Assembly (NCBI GenBank): GCA_018897155.1
Contig: JAHILE010000036.1
Location: forward strand, 1-8,428
Length of the DNA stretch: 8,428 bases
From: Nanoarchaeota archaeon
Lineage (GTDB): Archaea > EX4484-52 > LFW-46
Direction of reading: 5' to 3'
In this document: piece after piece, positions 1 through 5,176 of the stretch
How positions within the stretch are numbered: position 1 is the stretch's first letter
Layout of the letters: every line of letters begins with the position of its first letter
Translations under genes and position numbers: made by a program
The notes under the pieces: generated by a model
The model's database searches: none
What the model was told of the DNA's origin: nothing
Seen by the model: the letters and a program-made list of their open reading frames with translations, nothing else

Positions 1-447
1 ATAACTCCTATTCGTATCTCCGCTTGGCGCAACCACACCATTCGTCGTATTCCAGCTTGTGATTTTTGTATTGTTTATTATGCCAATACCCTGGATCTTG
101 ATATATGATACGTTGCTGTCATTTAAGCTTTGCAGCTTGAGCCAGGACGTATCCACATCGGTAATCCTTAAAGTTGCCGTCGTCCCGTTTACAATCACTG
201 GAACTTTCAGCAACCACTCTTTATTTCCTAAATCCTCTAGATAAAAAGCATTAGCTATCGACTGATTTATTGAGGTCATATTCTCGTCGGCATTTGCTCC
301 GTAAACATATATCGCCCAGCCGGACGCGCCGTTTGTGTAGGAAGACATTGCAAATGCAGGTGATGCAAAATACGCAAAAACCGAAATCAGAATAACTGAA
401 AATGAAATCAGAAGAAGTTTATTATTGCTCTCTCTCTCTCTCTCTCT
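1..447 (-). CDS. Secreted protein with signal peptide, N-terminal part, no start codon in frame
   Basis: This minus-strand frame is open from a TAA at 450-448 to the window edge, and the C-terminus lies outside. From base 420 it reads a classic signal peptide: a Lys, a long run of Leu/Ile/Val/Phe, then ASPAFA, which looks like a signal peptidase I site. The mature part is rich in Asn, Thr and Ser and carries the segment KITSWNTTNG followed by NRSY. That pattern resembles right-handed parallel beta-helix proteins of the NosD/C5-epimerase type, so an exported surface protein is an inference. No ATG, GTG or TTG precedes the signal peptide in this frame; the first in-frame ATG (348) falls after the cleavage site. 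Upstream ATGs at 479 and 475 are in the other two frames and are separated from the signal peptide by an (AG)10 repeat. The gene may be phase-variable and read out of frame here, or the repeat length may be an assembly error. Confidence 0.6.
428..447. repeat. (CT)10/(AG)10 microsatellite at the start of the secreted-protein gene
   Basis: Ten perfect CT units on the plus strand, read as AG units by the minus-strand gene. The tract lies between the only upstream ATGs (479 and 475) and the signal peptide at 420. Losing one unit puts ATG 479 in frame with the signal peptide; gaining one unit puts ATG 475 in frame. With ten units neither is in frame. Dinucleotide tracts this long are classic sites of strand slippage. 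Confidence 0.9.
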
Positions 448-507
448 TTATGTCCAGAAAAAGCGATGACACCATGCATGACTACCAATTACTATTGCGC
501 ACGACGG

Positions 508-525
508 CTATATATAGATTTATAG
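508..525 (-). promoter_or_regulatory. TATA-like promoter for the secreted-protein gene
   Basis: On the minus strand two TATA-like boxes lie in tandem, CTATAAATC (525-517) and CTATATATAG (517-508). Archaeal transcription normally starts about 26 bases downstream. That gives starts near 495 or 487, just upstream of the ATGs at 479 and 475. Translation is therefore likely to begin on the far side of the AG repeat. Confidence 0.5.
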
Positions 526-549
526 ATTATATGATTTTGCGCGAAATTC

Positions 550-903
550 TCATTTCGCCTCTTTTTCAAGTTCCTTAAGGATTTTCTCCATTTTTGCTTT
601 CAGTTCAGGCAAATCATATTTTACAACATCCCAAACAACATTCATGTCAACGCCAAAATAATTATGCGCTAATTTATCACGCGTGCCTGTAATAGCACTC
701 CATTTTATCTGCGGGTATTTAGCGGTGAATTCAACAGGCAGATTTTTTGCAGCTTCTCCGACTATTTCTATTTCCCTGATGATTGCGCTTTGCCTCATTT
801 TATCCGTTTCAAATTCGCTTTTCGAAAGCCTGAGAGAAAAAGATTCCACGTTTCTGATGCTTTCAAGAATGTGCTTAATGAAAATTGCGGGATCCTTTTT
901 CAT
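550..903 (-). CDS. hepT: HepT-like HEPN toxin (DUF86)
   Basis: A 117-aa all-helical HEPN-domain protein of the HepT/DUF86 family, the RNase toxin of MntA/HepT type toxin-antitoxin systems. The diagnostic RX4HXY motif is intact as RDKLAHNY (residues 75-82), preceded by the typical IREIEIVGEAAKNLP segment (about 42-56). In characterised systems Arg and His of this motif cut RNA, and the Tyr is modified with AMP by the partner nucleotidyltransferase to silence the toxin. Its ATG overlaps the TGA of the upstream antitoxin gene (ATGA), so translation is probably coupled. A strong Shine-Dalgarno GAGGAGGT lies at 920-913, nine bases before the start. Length and motif are normal for the family, and nothing indicates inactivation. 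Confidence 0.93.
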   Translation of the reverse strand: MKKDPAIFIKHILESIRNVESFSLRLSKSEFETDKMRQSAIIREIEIVGEAAKNLPVEFTAKYPQIKWSAITGTRDKLAHNYFGVDMNVVWDVVKYDLPELKAKMEKILKELEKEAK

Positions 904-1190
904 ATGATTCGTACCTCCTCATTCAGGATTCGTTCCTTCAAAAGAGGATTAATCCCGTTATATGTTAAAAGATCAACGTCTTTTCCAATGGATTTTTCTA
1001 ATTCCATCTCAAGCCCAACAAGATCAAACAGGCTGAACTTTTTTGCCTTTACTTTTATCAGGATGTCGACATCACTTTTTTTCTTCGCCTCCCCTCTTGC
1101 ATACGAACCAAATATCCCTGCCCGTACAACACCATTGCGCTTAAGAATCGGAATTATGGCTCTTTTAATCGCCATCATATCATTTTTCAT
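900..1190 (-). CDS. mntA: MntA-like nucleotidyltransferase antitoxin
   Basis: A minimal nucleotidyltransferase of 96 aa from the ATG at 1190. It has the GSX10DXD signature, GSY at residues 28-30 and DVD at 40-42, and a further acidic strand DVDLL (71-75) supplying the third metal-binding Asp. In the characterised MntA/HepT family this enzyme transfers AMP from ATP to the tyrosine of its HEPN partner, neutralising the toxin. It comes directly before hepT with a 4-base overlap, the usual antitoxin-first order. An in-frame GTG at 1199 would add three residues. That GTG is better read as part of the Shine-Dalgarno GGTGA for the ATG at 1190. A TATA-like stretch (CCTTATTAAG, minus strand, 1231-1222) could drive the pair. 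Confidence 0.92.
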   Translation of the reverse strand: MKNDMMAIKRAIIPILKRNGVVRAGIFGSYARGEAKKKSDVDILIKVKAKKFSLFDLVGLEMELEKSIGKDVDLLTYNGINPLLKERILNEEVRII

Positions 1191-1195
1191 ATCTT

Positions 1196-1200
1196 TCACC
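1196..1200 (-). promoter_or_regulatory. Shine-Dalgarno GGTGA deciding the mntA start
   Basis: GGTGA sits five bases before ATG 1190. The in-frame GTG at 1199 is part of this motif. The same arrangement, an in-frame GTG exactly nine bases before an ATG, recurs at 7301/7310 and 7639/7648, which suggests that in all three cases the GTG belongs to the ribosome-binding site. Confidence 0.55.
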
Positions 1201-1381
1201 TATTCTATTATCAATTTTTTGCTTAATAAGGTTTTTTTGCGTTTTTGTCACCTTATGCATTTCATGCATAACGCCCTCATTATCACCCAATGCAGTTCGC
1301 TTTGGCAGCCACTTTTCCCCAATGCATTTCACCCGCCGCCAGCATCACCAAATCCTTTCGTTCACCATGTTCACTTTAGGC

Positions 1382-1407
1382 TTTTTTGTGCCTACGGACA
1401 CAAAAAA
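1382..1407. repeat. Inverted repeat (9-bp stem)
   Basis: TTTTTTGTG (1382-1390) pairs perfectly with CACAAAAAA (1399-1407) around CCTACGGA. Two more G-C pairs can form inside if one A is bulged. It lies in the geneless stretch, with no obvious gene to terminate. It could be a remnant or part of a small RNA. Confidence 0.6.
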
Positions 1408-1549
1408 TGCATTGCAGCCTTTTGCCATCTCGCATGGAAACACAAGGCAAAACCTTAGGCGTATTTCAGCCACGTCCGAAACTCAAGGCGTGCCACTATT
1501 CAAGCATAAACCTTCTTTTCGCCATCCATAAAACTATTTCGATTTCCAA

Positions 1550-1652
1550 AATCCGTCGCGTCTTCATCCCGCAGCACCGTCCAATGCTCGTCCAAAATTC
1601 GTCGCCTGGACTGGAAACCGAATCCGTCGCTTTTTCAACCAGTATTCGTCGC
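1550..1652. repeat. Four degenerate direct repeats of the AATYCGTCGC type
   Basis: AATCCGTCGC occurs at 1550-1559 and 1621-1630, AATTCGTCGC at 1596-1605 and TATTCGTCGC at 1643-1652. The first and second copies also share the preceding TCCAAA. Spacings are 46, 25 and 22 bases, too irregular for CRISPR. The copies lie just downstream of the zinc-ribbon/nuclease gene and may be binding sites or decayed repeats. Confidence 0.55.
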
Positions 1653-1701
1653 CTGAAGTTTCCATAACATGCTGCTTTTCAGGCGAAATTTCTGGCAAAT
1701 A

Positions 1702-2601
1702 TCAATTCCGCATTTGGAAATTTACTTTTGCATCCTTCGGGCTGAACTCATAATAAACATTGTCGTCAAACCAGGCGCATCTGAAATTCTCCAGTTTTAT
1801 CTTTGTCCGAAAAGACAAACCTGAAGCATAGAAAAATAATTGCGAAGCCACTTTTTCTACATTCTCAAAAGCAGCATCAGGCTTAAAATCAAGCACGTAA
1901 ACCCGCCCGTTTCTTATCTGCAATACATCTATGTGCCCGCAGATGCTTGCATTAAGGTTTTTCTCAAAAAGCCAGACAGGAACTTCGCACGCAACAGTAG
2001 AAGAATCATTTATTAGCATGAAATTTTCAACTACGGAATGGCGTTCTTTATTCCTGTCGCATGCATGCAGAGCCAATTCAGCCAGCCGGCATGCGTTGTT
2101 GTACTTGCCTTCTTTTCTTACAGAAATGTTGATTTTTACCTGAGAGCATCTATCCTCGATTTTCTTGAAATAATCCGGGCATCCTGCTTCAAATCCCTTC
2201 AAATAATTTCCAAGACCTGAAAAACCGTTTACACAGAAAGATTCAAGCTTTGGAATGTGATATTGAAAGTCGTAATTCAGTCCGTTGTGCTCAAATGTCT
2301 TTTCAAAAAGAACATTTTTCCCATAATCTTTCAAAAAATCAGTGCGCAGCTTGTTATATGTGCAGATATTCGAAAATTCTTTAAGCCATGAATGAACCGC
2401 GCTTTTTGAGATATTGACCTTAAAGCGCCTGTTTGTATTATTGGCGGATTCCTCAAGCGTATTGCCGAGATTATAAGCGCATAAAGTGTTTGTGATGATT
2501 TTCGGGCTGTAAGTCTTTCCAGCCATTTCATCATCGACAAACGTCTTGCCGCAATTCCTGCAAAAATAGAGTTGCCTGAAATTGAGTTTTGTCTTACGCA
2601 T
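1702..2601 (-). CDS. Zinc-ribbon/HTH protein fused to a RecB/Cas4-like PD-(D/E)XK nuclease (5' frameshift)
   Basis: The open part is 299 aa. Residues 12-21 hold the second half of a zinc ribbon (CRNCGKTF, Cys14 and Cys17), as at the N-terminus of many transposases. Residues 31-80 look like the helix-turn-helix that follows it in such proteins (YSPKIITNTL...SKSAVHSWLKEF). The C-terminal third looks like a PD-(D/E)XK nuclease: Glu206, GHID (Asp225), VLDFK (Asp238 and Lys240), then QLFFY (254-258), the QxxxY motif of RecB and Cas4 nucleases. No DDE transposase core is visible. The other zinc-binding Cys pair is encoded just upstream in another frame. Removing one A from the A7 run at 2611-2605 joins the frames into a complete ribbon. 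The gene follows TyrRS on the same strand. A DNA-binding nuclease of a mobile element, or a domesticated one, is inferred; the substrate is unknown. Confidence 0.7.
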   Translation of the reverse strand: MRKTKLNFRQLYFCRNCGKTFVDDEMAGKTYSPKIITNTLCAYNLGNTLEESANNTNRRFKVNISKSAVHSWLKEFSNICTYNKLRTDFLKDYGKNVLFEKTFEHNGLNYDFQYHIPKLESFCVNGFSGLGNYLKGFEAGCPDYFKKIEDRCSQVKINISVRKEGKYNNACRLAELALHACDRNKERHSVVENFMLINDSSTVACEVPVWLFEKNLNASICGHIDVLQIRNGRVYVLDFKPDAAFENVEKVASQLFFYASGLSFRTKIKLENFRCAWFDDNVYYEFSPKDAKVNFQMRN

Positions 2602-2662
2602 ACCTTTTTTTAATAATATTCTTTTTGCCGCACACCTTACAAGAAATGTTTTCTGTTTGCAT
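2594..2662 (-). pseudogene. Out-of-frame first half of the zinc ribbon of the nuclease gene
   Basis: From ATG 2662 this frame encodes 22 residues, including CKVCGKKNIIKK, then reaches TAA at 2596-2594. CxxCGxKNxxKxG followed about 25 residues later by a second CxxC is the standard transposase-type zinc ribbon. Here the second half (CRNC) lies in the next frame. AAAGGT upstream (2676-2671) is a plausible Shine-Dalgarno, eight bases before the ATG. The start lies 28 bases after the TyrRS stop. This is probably the true start of the 1702-2601 gene. The break at A7 could be a mutation, programmed slippage or a sequencing error. Confidence 0.65.
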
Positions 2663-2690
2663 TTCAGAAACCTTTTATTTCAATGATTTT

Positions 2691-3773
2691 TCATCTCGTC
2701 ACTTCAAACCCCTCAACCTGCGCTTTTAATTCGCGCGCCTTCTGATTTTTCTCAAAATGTGTGCGCACCGGCGCAACCATTTCATTAATGCTGCGCGCAA
2801 CCGCCGCCTTCAAATCCATCGGGTGAATCTTTCCTGCCGTGTATTGCTCTTTCAATTCATTAAAATTTGCAAGCTCCAAATCGCCGCCAAATTTCGCCGG
2901 GCGTTCAAGTTTCAGTTTGTTGAATTTCGGGAAAACAAGATACTCCGCATATTCCATAATCGGGTTCTCTCCTACCTGCTTTTCAGGGCAGTATGCCTTT
3001 GTGATTTTGCGTTTCACATCTTCCTCGGAATCGGTCATAAATATTGCTGAATCAGGAATTGATTTTGACATTTTCATTGCGATTGCGCGTTCTGTTGCGT
3101 CTTTGATATCGGTTTTCGGCTGTCCCAGGCCCATCAGCATGTGGTGATGCACTGCAACCGGCTTCCAGAATCCTAATTTAGGCCCGGTTTCGCGCGCAAG
3201 CATATTCACCTTGCGCTGGTCCATCCCAAGCTGTGTTATATCTGCTTTCAGCTCGAAAATATCCGCAGCCTGCATGCACGGATAGAAAATCTGCGAAGCG
3301 TATAGCGATTCCGATTCGCTTCGGCCCATTATCTGCGAGCAGCGGATTATTCGGTTCATGGTTGTGGTTCGCGCGACATTCATCACGGTTTTCCAGTAAG
3401 TGTCCTCTTTCATTAATTCACTCGCCCAGACGAACTCCACATTCTTGAAATCCATGTCGCAGGCGCGCCATATTTCAATCAGGTATTTTCCGACAGCCTG
3501 GATTTTTTCAAGATCGCCGCCCATTTTGTTGTTCGCCCATGCGTGCCAGTCTGCGACAAACATCTTGAATTTGCAGCCTGCTTTTGTCATGCGGTTCACG
3601 TTTGTTGCGCGCAAAATTCCCTGCGCAAGATGCATCTTTCCTGACGGCTCGAAACCATCATAGGCTATAGGATGCGCTTTTTCTGCAAATAGCGCGCGAA
3701 GCTCATCTTCCGTGATTATTTCTCCGCCTTCAGCAACTGATTTTACAAGAACTATTCTTTCTTCGAGATTCAT
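2691..3773 (-). CDS. tyrS: Tyrosyl-tRNA synthetase, archaeal/eukaryotic type
   Basis: Class I synthetase of 360 aa that charges tRNA-Tyr in the cytoplasm. The ATP-binding HIGH-type motif is GFEPSGKMHLAQG (residues 40-52) and the second signature is KMSKS (234-238). Tyr38, Tyr164, Gln168, Asp171 and Gln186 match the tyrosine-pocket residues Tyr32, Tyr151, Gln155, Asp158 and Gln173 of the Methanocaldococcus jannaschii enzyme; the last four share one offset of 13. The C-terminal region, with HPMDLKAAVARSINEMVAPVR, is the anticodon-binding domain. Segments such as VADWHAWANNKMGGDL and RCSQIMGRSE read more like eukaryotic cytosolic TyrRS than the shorter euryarchaeal enzymes. It starts four bases after the stop of the metalloprotease gene, but has its own TATA box 27 bases upstream. 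It is probably leaderless, since no Shine-Dalgarno precedes the ATG. Confidence 0.96.
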   Translation of the reverse strand: MNLEERIVLVKSVAEGGEIITEDELRALFAEKAHPIAYDGFEPSGKMHLAQGILRATNVNRMTKAGCKFKMFVADWHAWANNKMGGDLEKIQAVGKYLIEIWRACDMDFKNVEFVWASELMKEDTYWKTVMNVARTTTMNRIIRCSQIMGRSESESLYASQIFYPCMQAADIFELKADITQLGMDQRKVNMLARETGPKLGFWKPVAVHHHMLMGLGQPKTDIKDATERAIAMKMSKSIPDSAIFMTDSEEDVKRKITKAYCPEKQVGENPIMEYAEYLVFPKFNKLKLERPAKFGGDLELANFNELKEQYTAGKIHPMDLKAAVARSINEMVAPVRTHFEKNQKARELKAQVEGFEVTR

Positions 3774-3777
3774 GAAA

Positions 3778-4467
3778 TTACATTTGTATATACTTTTTTA
3801 TAAATAGCAGTATATCGTTTTTGAGTTTCGCATCTTGAAATAAGGCAAATTCTTTCTCATCCATAAGATTCTTGTAGCCTCCGCACCACATATTCGCTCT
3901 TTTTCTGAAGAAAAAATCAGCCATTTTTTCTGCATCATCCCAGCCCCATTTGTCATGGCAATAAACTATGTGTTCAAGAACATATTGTTTTATGAATTCT
4001 TTGTCGAGGCTCATTATTTCTGATTCTGCTTCTTGTTCCTGTACTTTGCCACCCTCGTCGCTTAATAATGATTTAAGATACGTTTCAGGGTTTTTTGCAG
4101 CTTGAGATATATGAACCATTTCATGCGCTACTAAAAACAATACTCCTGAAATAGACAAAAAACTCTTTGCAGAGTTCAGATAAAGTAATATTCCGCGTTC
4201 ATATTCAGATGCAGATGCAGATGTAATAAAGACCTCGCTCCAGCAATCGGGTTCGTATGGATGAATCTCTTTGTCAGACACAAATTCGCCTGTAAGTATG
4301 TATATTTTCCAGCCTTCGGGATAGCCGATTTTATCCGCAAGATACTTGACATTTTTTGGAAAATTTTCCATGTTGTTTTTCCAGAATTCCTGCCGATTTT
4401 TGAGAAGTCCGTCTCTTGCTTTTTGCAATCCCAAATCTCCAAGTTTTTTGTAATCGAAAGAAGCCAT
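3778..4467 (-). CDS. Zincin-like metalloprotease, HEMVH motif
   Basis: A 229-aa protein of no family I recognise. It has a clear zinc-protease signature: LVAHEMVH (His115, Glu116, His119 from this start), preceded by a hydrophobic helix. An acidic EQEAESE stretch about 28 residues later could supply the third zinc ligand, as in gluzincins. No signal peptide or membrane segment is visible, so it is probably cytoplasmic; the substrate is unknown. The frame stays open to an ATG at 4611. I prefer ATG 4467 because AGGT (4477-4474) lies six bases before it. The extra 48 residues would also be encoded by a run of hairpins and look unlike protein. It lies directly upstream of TyrRS with a four-base gap. 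Confidence 0.7.
   Translation of the reverse strand: MASFDYKKLGDLGLQKARDGLLKNRQEFWKNNMENFPKNVKYLADKIGYPEGWKIYILTGEFVSDKEIHPYEPDCWSEVFITSASASEYERGILLYLNSAKSFLSISGVLFLVAHEMVHISQAAKNPETYLKSLLSDEGGKVQEQEAESEIMSLDKEFIKQYVLEHIVYCHDKWGWDDAEKMADFFFRKRANMWCGGYKNLMDEKEFALFQDAKLKNDILLFIKKYIQM
3797..3804 (-). promoter_or_regulatory. TATA box of the TyrRS gene
   Basis: TTTATAAA is centred about 27 bases upstream of the TyrRS ATG (3773) and predicts a start at or next to the ATG, hence a leaderless transcript. It lies within the last codons of the upstream metalloprotease gene, so TyrRS may be transcribed independently. Confidence 0.6.
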
Positions 4468-4522
4468 GGCAAGACCTGAAAAATAATGAGTGGGGTCGCC
4501 GCGATTTTCAGATTTCCGGATA

Positions 4523-4550
4523 TTTCCGCCCTCGCGAAGCGAGATCGGTG
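4523..4550. repeat. Palindromic repeat unit, copy 1
   Basis: TTTCCGCC, then the hairpin CTCGC-GAA-GCGAG, then ATCGGTG. It contains GCGAAGC, known as an unusually stable DNA mini-hairpin. Compare copy 2 at 4778-4807. Confidence 0.7.
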
Positions 4551-4777
4551 GTTTTTCTCTTTCTTCAACACGAAGTGTTGGAGATGTGAAAAAACGAAGT
4601 TTTTTCTTCATCTACCCGGATTTGTCTTTCTCTTTTTACAAAAAGAGAAAGAAATCGTTTGAACGCGAATCGCCGGCTGTTTCTAACCGCAATGGGTCGC
4701 TTCTAAGCCGAGCACGCTTAGCTTTTTCGGGTGCGAAAAAGTGTGAAAATTCGAAGAATTTTCAAGTGTGCGAAGGG

Positions 4778-4807
4778 TTTCCGCCCTCGGCAAAGCCGAG
4801 GTCGGTG
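4778..4807. repeat. Palindromic repeat unit, copy 2
   Basis: TTTCCGCC, then CTCGGC-AAA-GCCGAG, then GTCGGTG. Compared with copy 1 the stem is one pair longer, with both arms changed together, so pairing is kept while sequence differs. Confidence 0.7.
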
Positions 4808-4946
4808 AAAGCGTGAACCGATTTTGCGGTTCCCCGAAGCCGGAAGTCTACCATTCTAACATGCGAAGCAAGTTGGAAGCTTGTGAAAGCTTGCTTTCAC
4901 AAGAAGTTATCCTACGACCCCTTCGCATTTTCATTGTGATATCAAC

Positions 4947-4954
4947 TTTATAAA
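4947..4954 (+). promoter_or_regulatory. TATA-like box in the region before the tRNA
   Basis: TTTATAAA followed by A/G-rich sequence predicts a plus-strand start near 4976. No open reading frame follows. The box is itself palindromic, so it could also act on the minus strand. Confidence 0.35.
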
Positions 4955-4971
4955 AAGAGCGCGACTTATCA

Positions 4972-5010
4972 ACCGTTATTTAAGGAAAACGGTAGTGCAT
5001 TGGTCACTAC
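4972..5010 (+). other. Two overlapping hairpins, possible small RNA
   Basis: ACCGTT (4972-4977) pairs with AACGGT (4988-4993), and GTAGTG (4992-4997) pairs with CACTAC (5005-5010). The two share bases 4992-4993, so they compete slightly. They lie at and just after the start predicted from the TATA box at 4947-4954. No known RNA family is recognised and no T-run terminator follows, so this is weak. Confidence 0.3.
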
Positions 5011-5025
5011 AGCCCATCTAAAAAG

Positions 5026-5035
5026 CTTAAATTAA
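5026..5035 (+). promoter_or_regulatory. TATA-like box of the tRNA-Arg gene
   Basis: CTTAAATTAA is centred about 28 bases before the first tRNA base (5059), the usual archaeal spacing for a start at or just before the mature 5' end. Confidence 0.5.
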
Positions 5036-5058
5036 TGCTTTTGCATAACGTTCCTTGC

Positions 5059-5165
5059 GGGTCCGTAGCTCAGTTTGGATAGAGCAGGGGCGTCCTAAGC
5101 CCAAGGTCGTGGGTTCAAAATTGTTCTTTTCCGAAAGAACAATGAATATCTCACCGGGCTCGCCA
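5059..5165 (+). tRNA. tRNA-Arg(CCU) with a 29-nt intron in the T-loop, CCA encoded
   Basis: Acceptor GGGTCCG (5059-5065) pairs with CGGGCTC (5155-5161), followed by G and an encoded CCA (5163-5165). The D-arm is GCTC/GAGC (5068-5071, 5082-5085). The anticodon arm (5087-5103) has loop GTCCTAA, giving anticodon CCT, which reads AGG as arginine; its outermost pair is a G-A mismatch. The variable loop is AGGTC. The T-stem is GTGGG (5109-5113) with CTCAC (5150-5154), but 36 bases lie between instead of seven. Removing 5120-5148 leaves a normal T-loop, TTCAAAT. The gene lies between its TATA box and the convergent PH-domain gene, whose stop lies only six bases beyond the CCA. Confidence 0.93.
5120..5148 (+). 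other. tRNA intron at position 59/60, canonical bulge-helix-bulge
   Basis: T-stem GTGGG/CTCAC is the exon helix. TTCA (5114-5117) pairs with TGAA (5143-5146) as the 4-bp central helix. AAA (5118-5120) and TAT (5147-5149) are the two 3-base bulges. A 9-bp intron helix (5121-5129 with 5134-5142) ends in loop TCCG. Archaeal splicing endonuclease cuts after the second base of each bulge, which gives intron 5120-5148. Confidence 0.9.
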
Positions 5166-5176
5166 TTCTTTTATTT
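5166..5176 (+). terminator. T-rich terminator after the tRNA
   Basis: TTCTTTTATTT directly follows the encoded CCA, as expected for an archaeal oligo-T stop. CGCCA at the tRNA end could also pair with TGGCG at 5176-5180. The site overlaps the last codons of the convergent gene. Confidence 0.45.

Larger units (their letters stand above)
1201..1701. other. 500-base stretch without a credible gene, with short degenerate repeats
   Basis: The plus-strand frames open here have no recognisable family features and appear to be chance. The minus strand is broken by stops in all frames. The stretch holds a hairpin (1382-1407), four copies of a degenerate decamer (1550-1652), and two copies of ATGCATTTCA (1255-1264 and 1322-1331). 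It could be decayed sequence or an untranslated RNA or binding-site region; the sequence does not decide. Confidence 0.5.
4523..4928. repeat. Cluster of at least nine hairpins, many with GAA/AAA triloops
   Basis: Perfect or near-perfect stems occur in succession: 4531-4543 (loop GAA), 4566-4580 (GAA), 4588-4606 (GAA), 4625-4652 (12 bp), 4703-4721, 4722-4741 (8 bp), 4745-4763 (GAA), 4786-4800 (AAA), 4815-4832 and 4880-4903 (10 bp). The last is enclosed by an outer ATGCGAAG/CTTCGCAT pair (4861-4868 with 4921-4928). No convincing protein is encoded. Two units, 4523-4550 and 4778-4807, share TTTCCGCC-stem-TCGGTG. The arrangement suggests palindromic repetitive elements or a structured RNA. Confidence 0.75.

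Noticed and set aside
59-244. 61-codon plus-strand frame
   Set aside because: It is antisense to the secreted protein, which has a clear signal peptide and consistent composition.
790-1458. 222-codon open frame on the plus strand
   Set aside because: It runs antisense through mntA and hepT, whose motifs are unmistakable, and shows no protein-like pattern itself.
1550-1652. Repeated decamers as a CRISPR array
   Set aside because: Repeats are only ten bases and degenerate, spacings are 46, 25 and 22, and no cas genes are nearby. The Cas4-like nuclease motif alone is not evidence of CRISPR.
4468-4611. 48-residue N-terminal extension of the metalloprotease (ATG 4611)
   Set aside because: It is encoded by hairpins of the repeat array, and a good Shine-Dalgarno precedes ATG 4467.
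4531-4928. Hairpin array as a set of transcription terminators
   Set aside because: Too many stems in tandem, most without T-runs, and the flanking genes do not end here.
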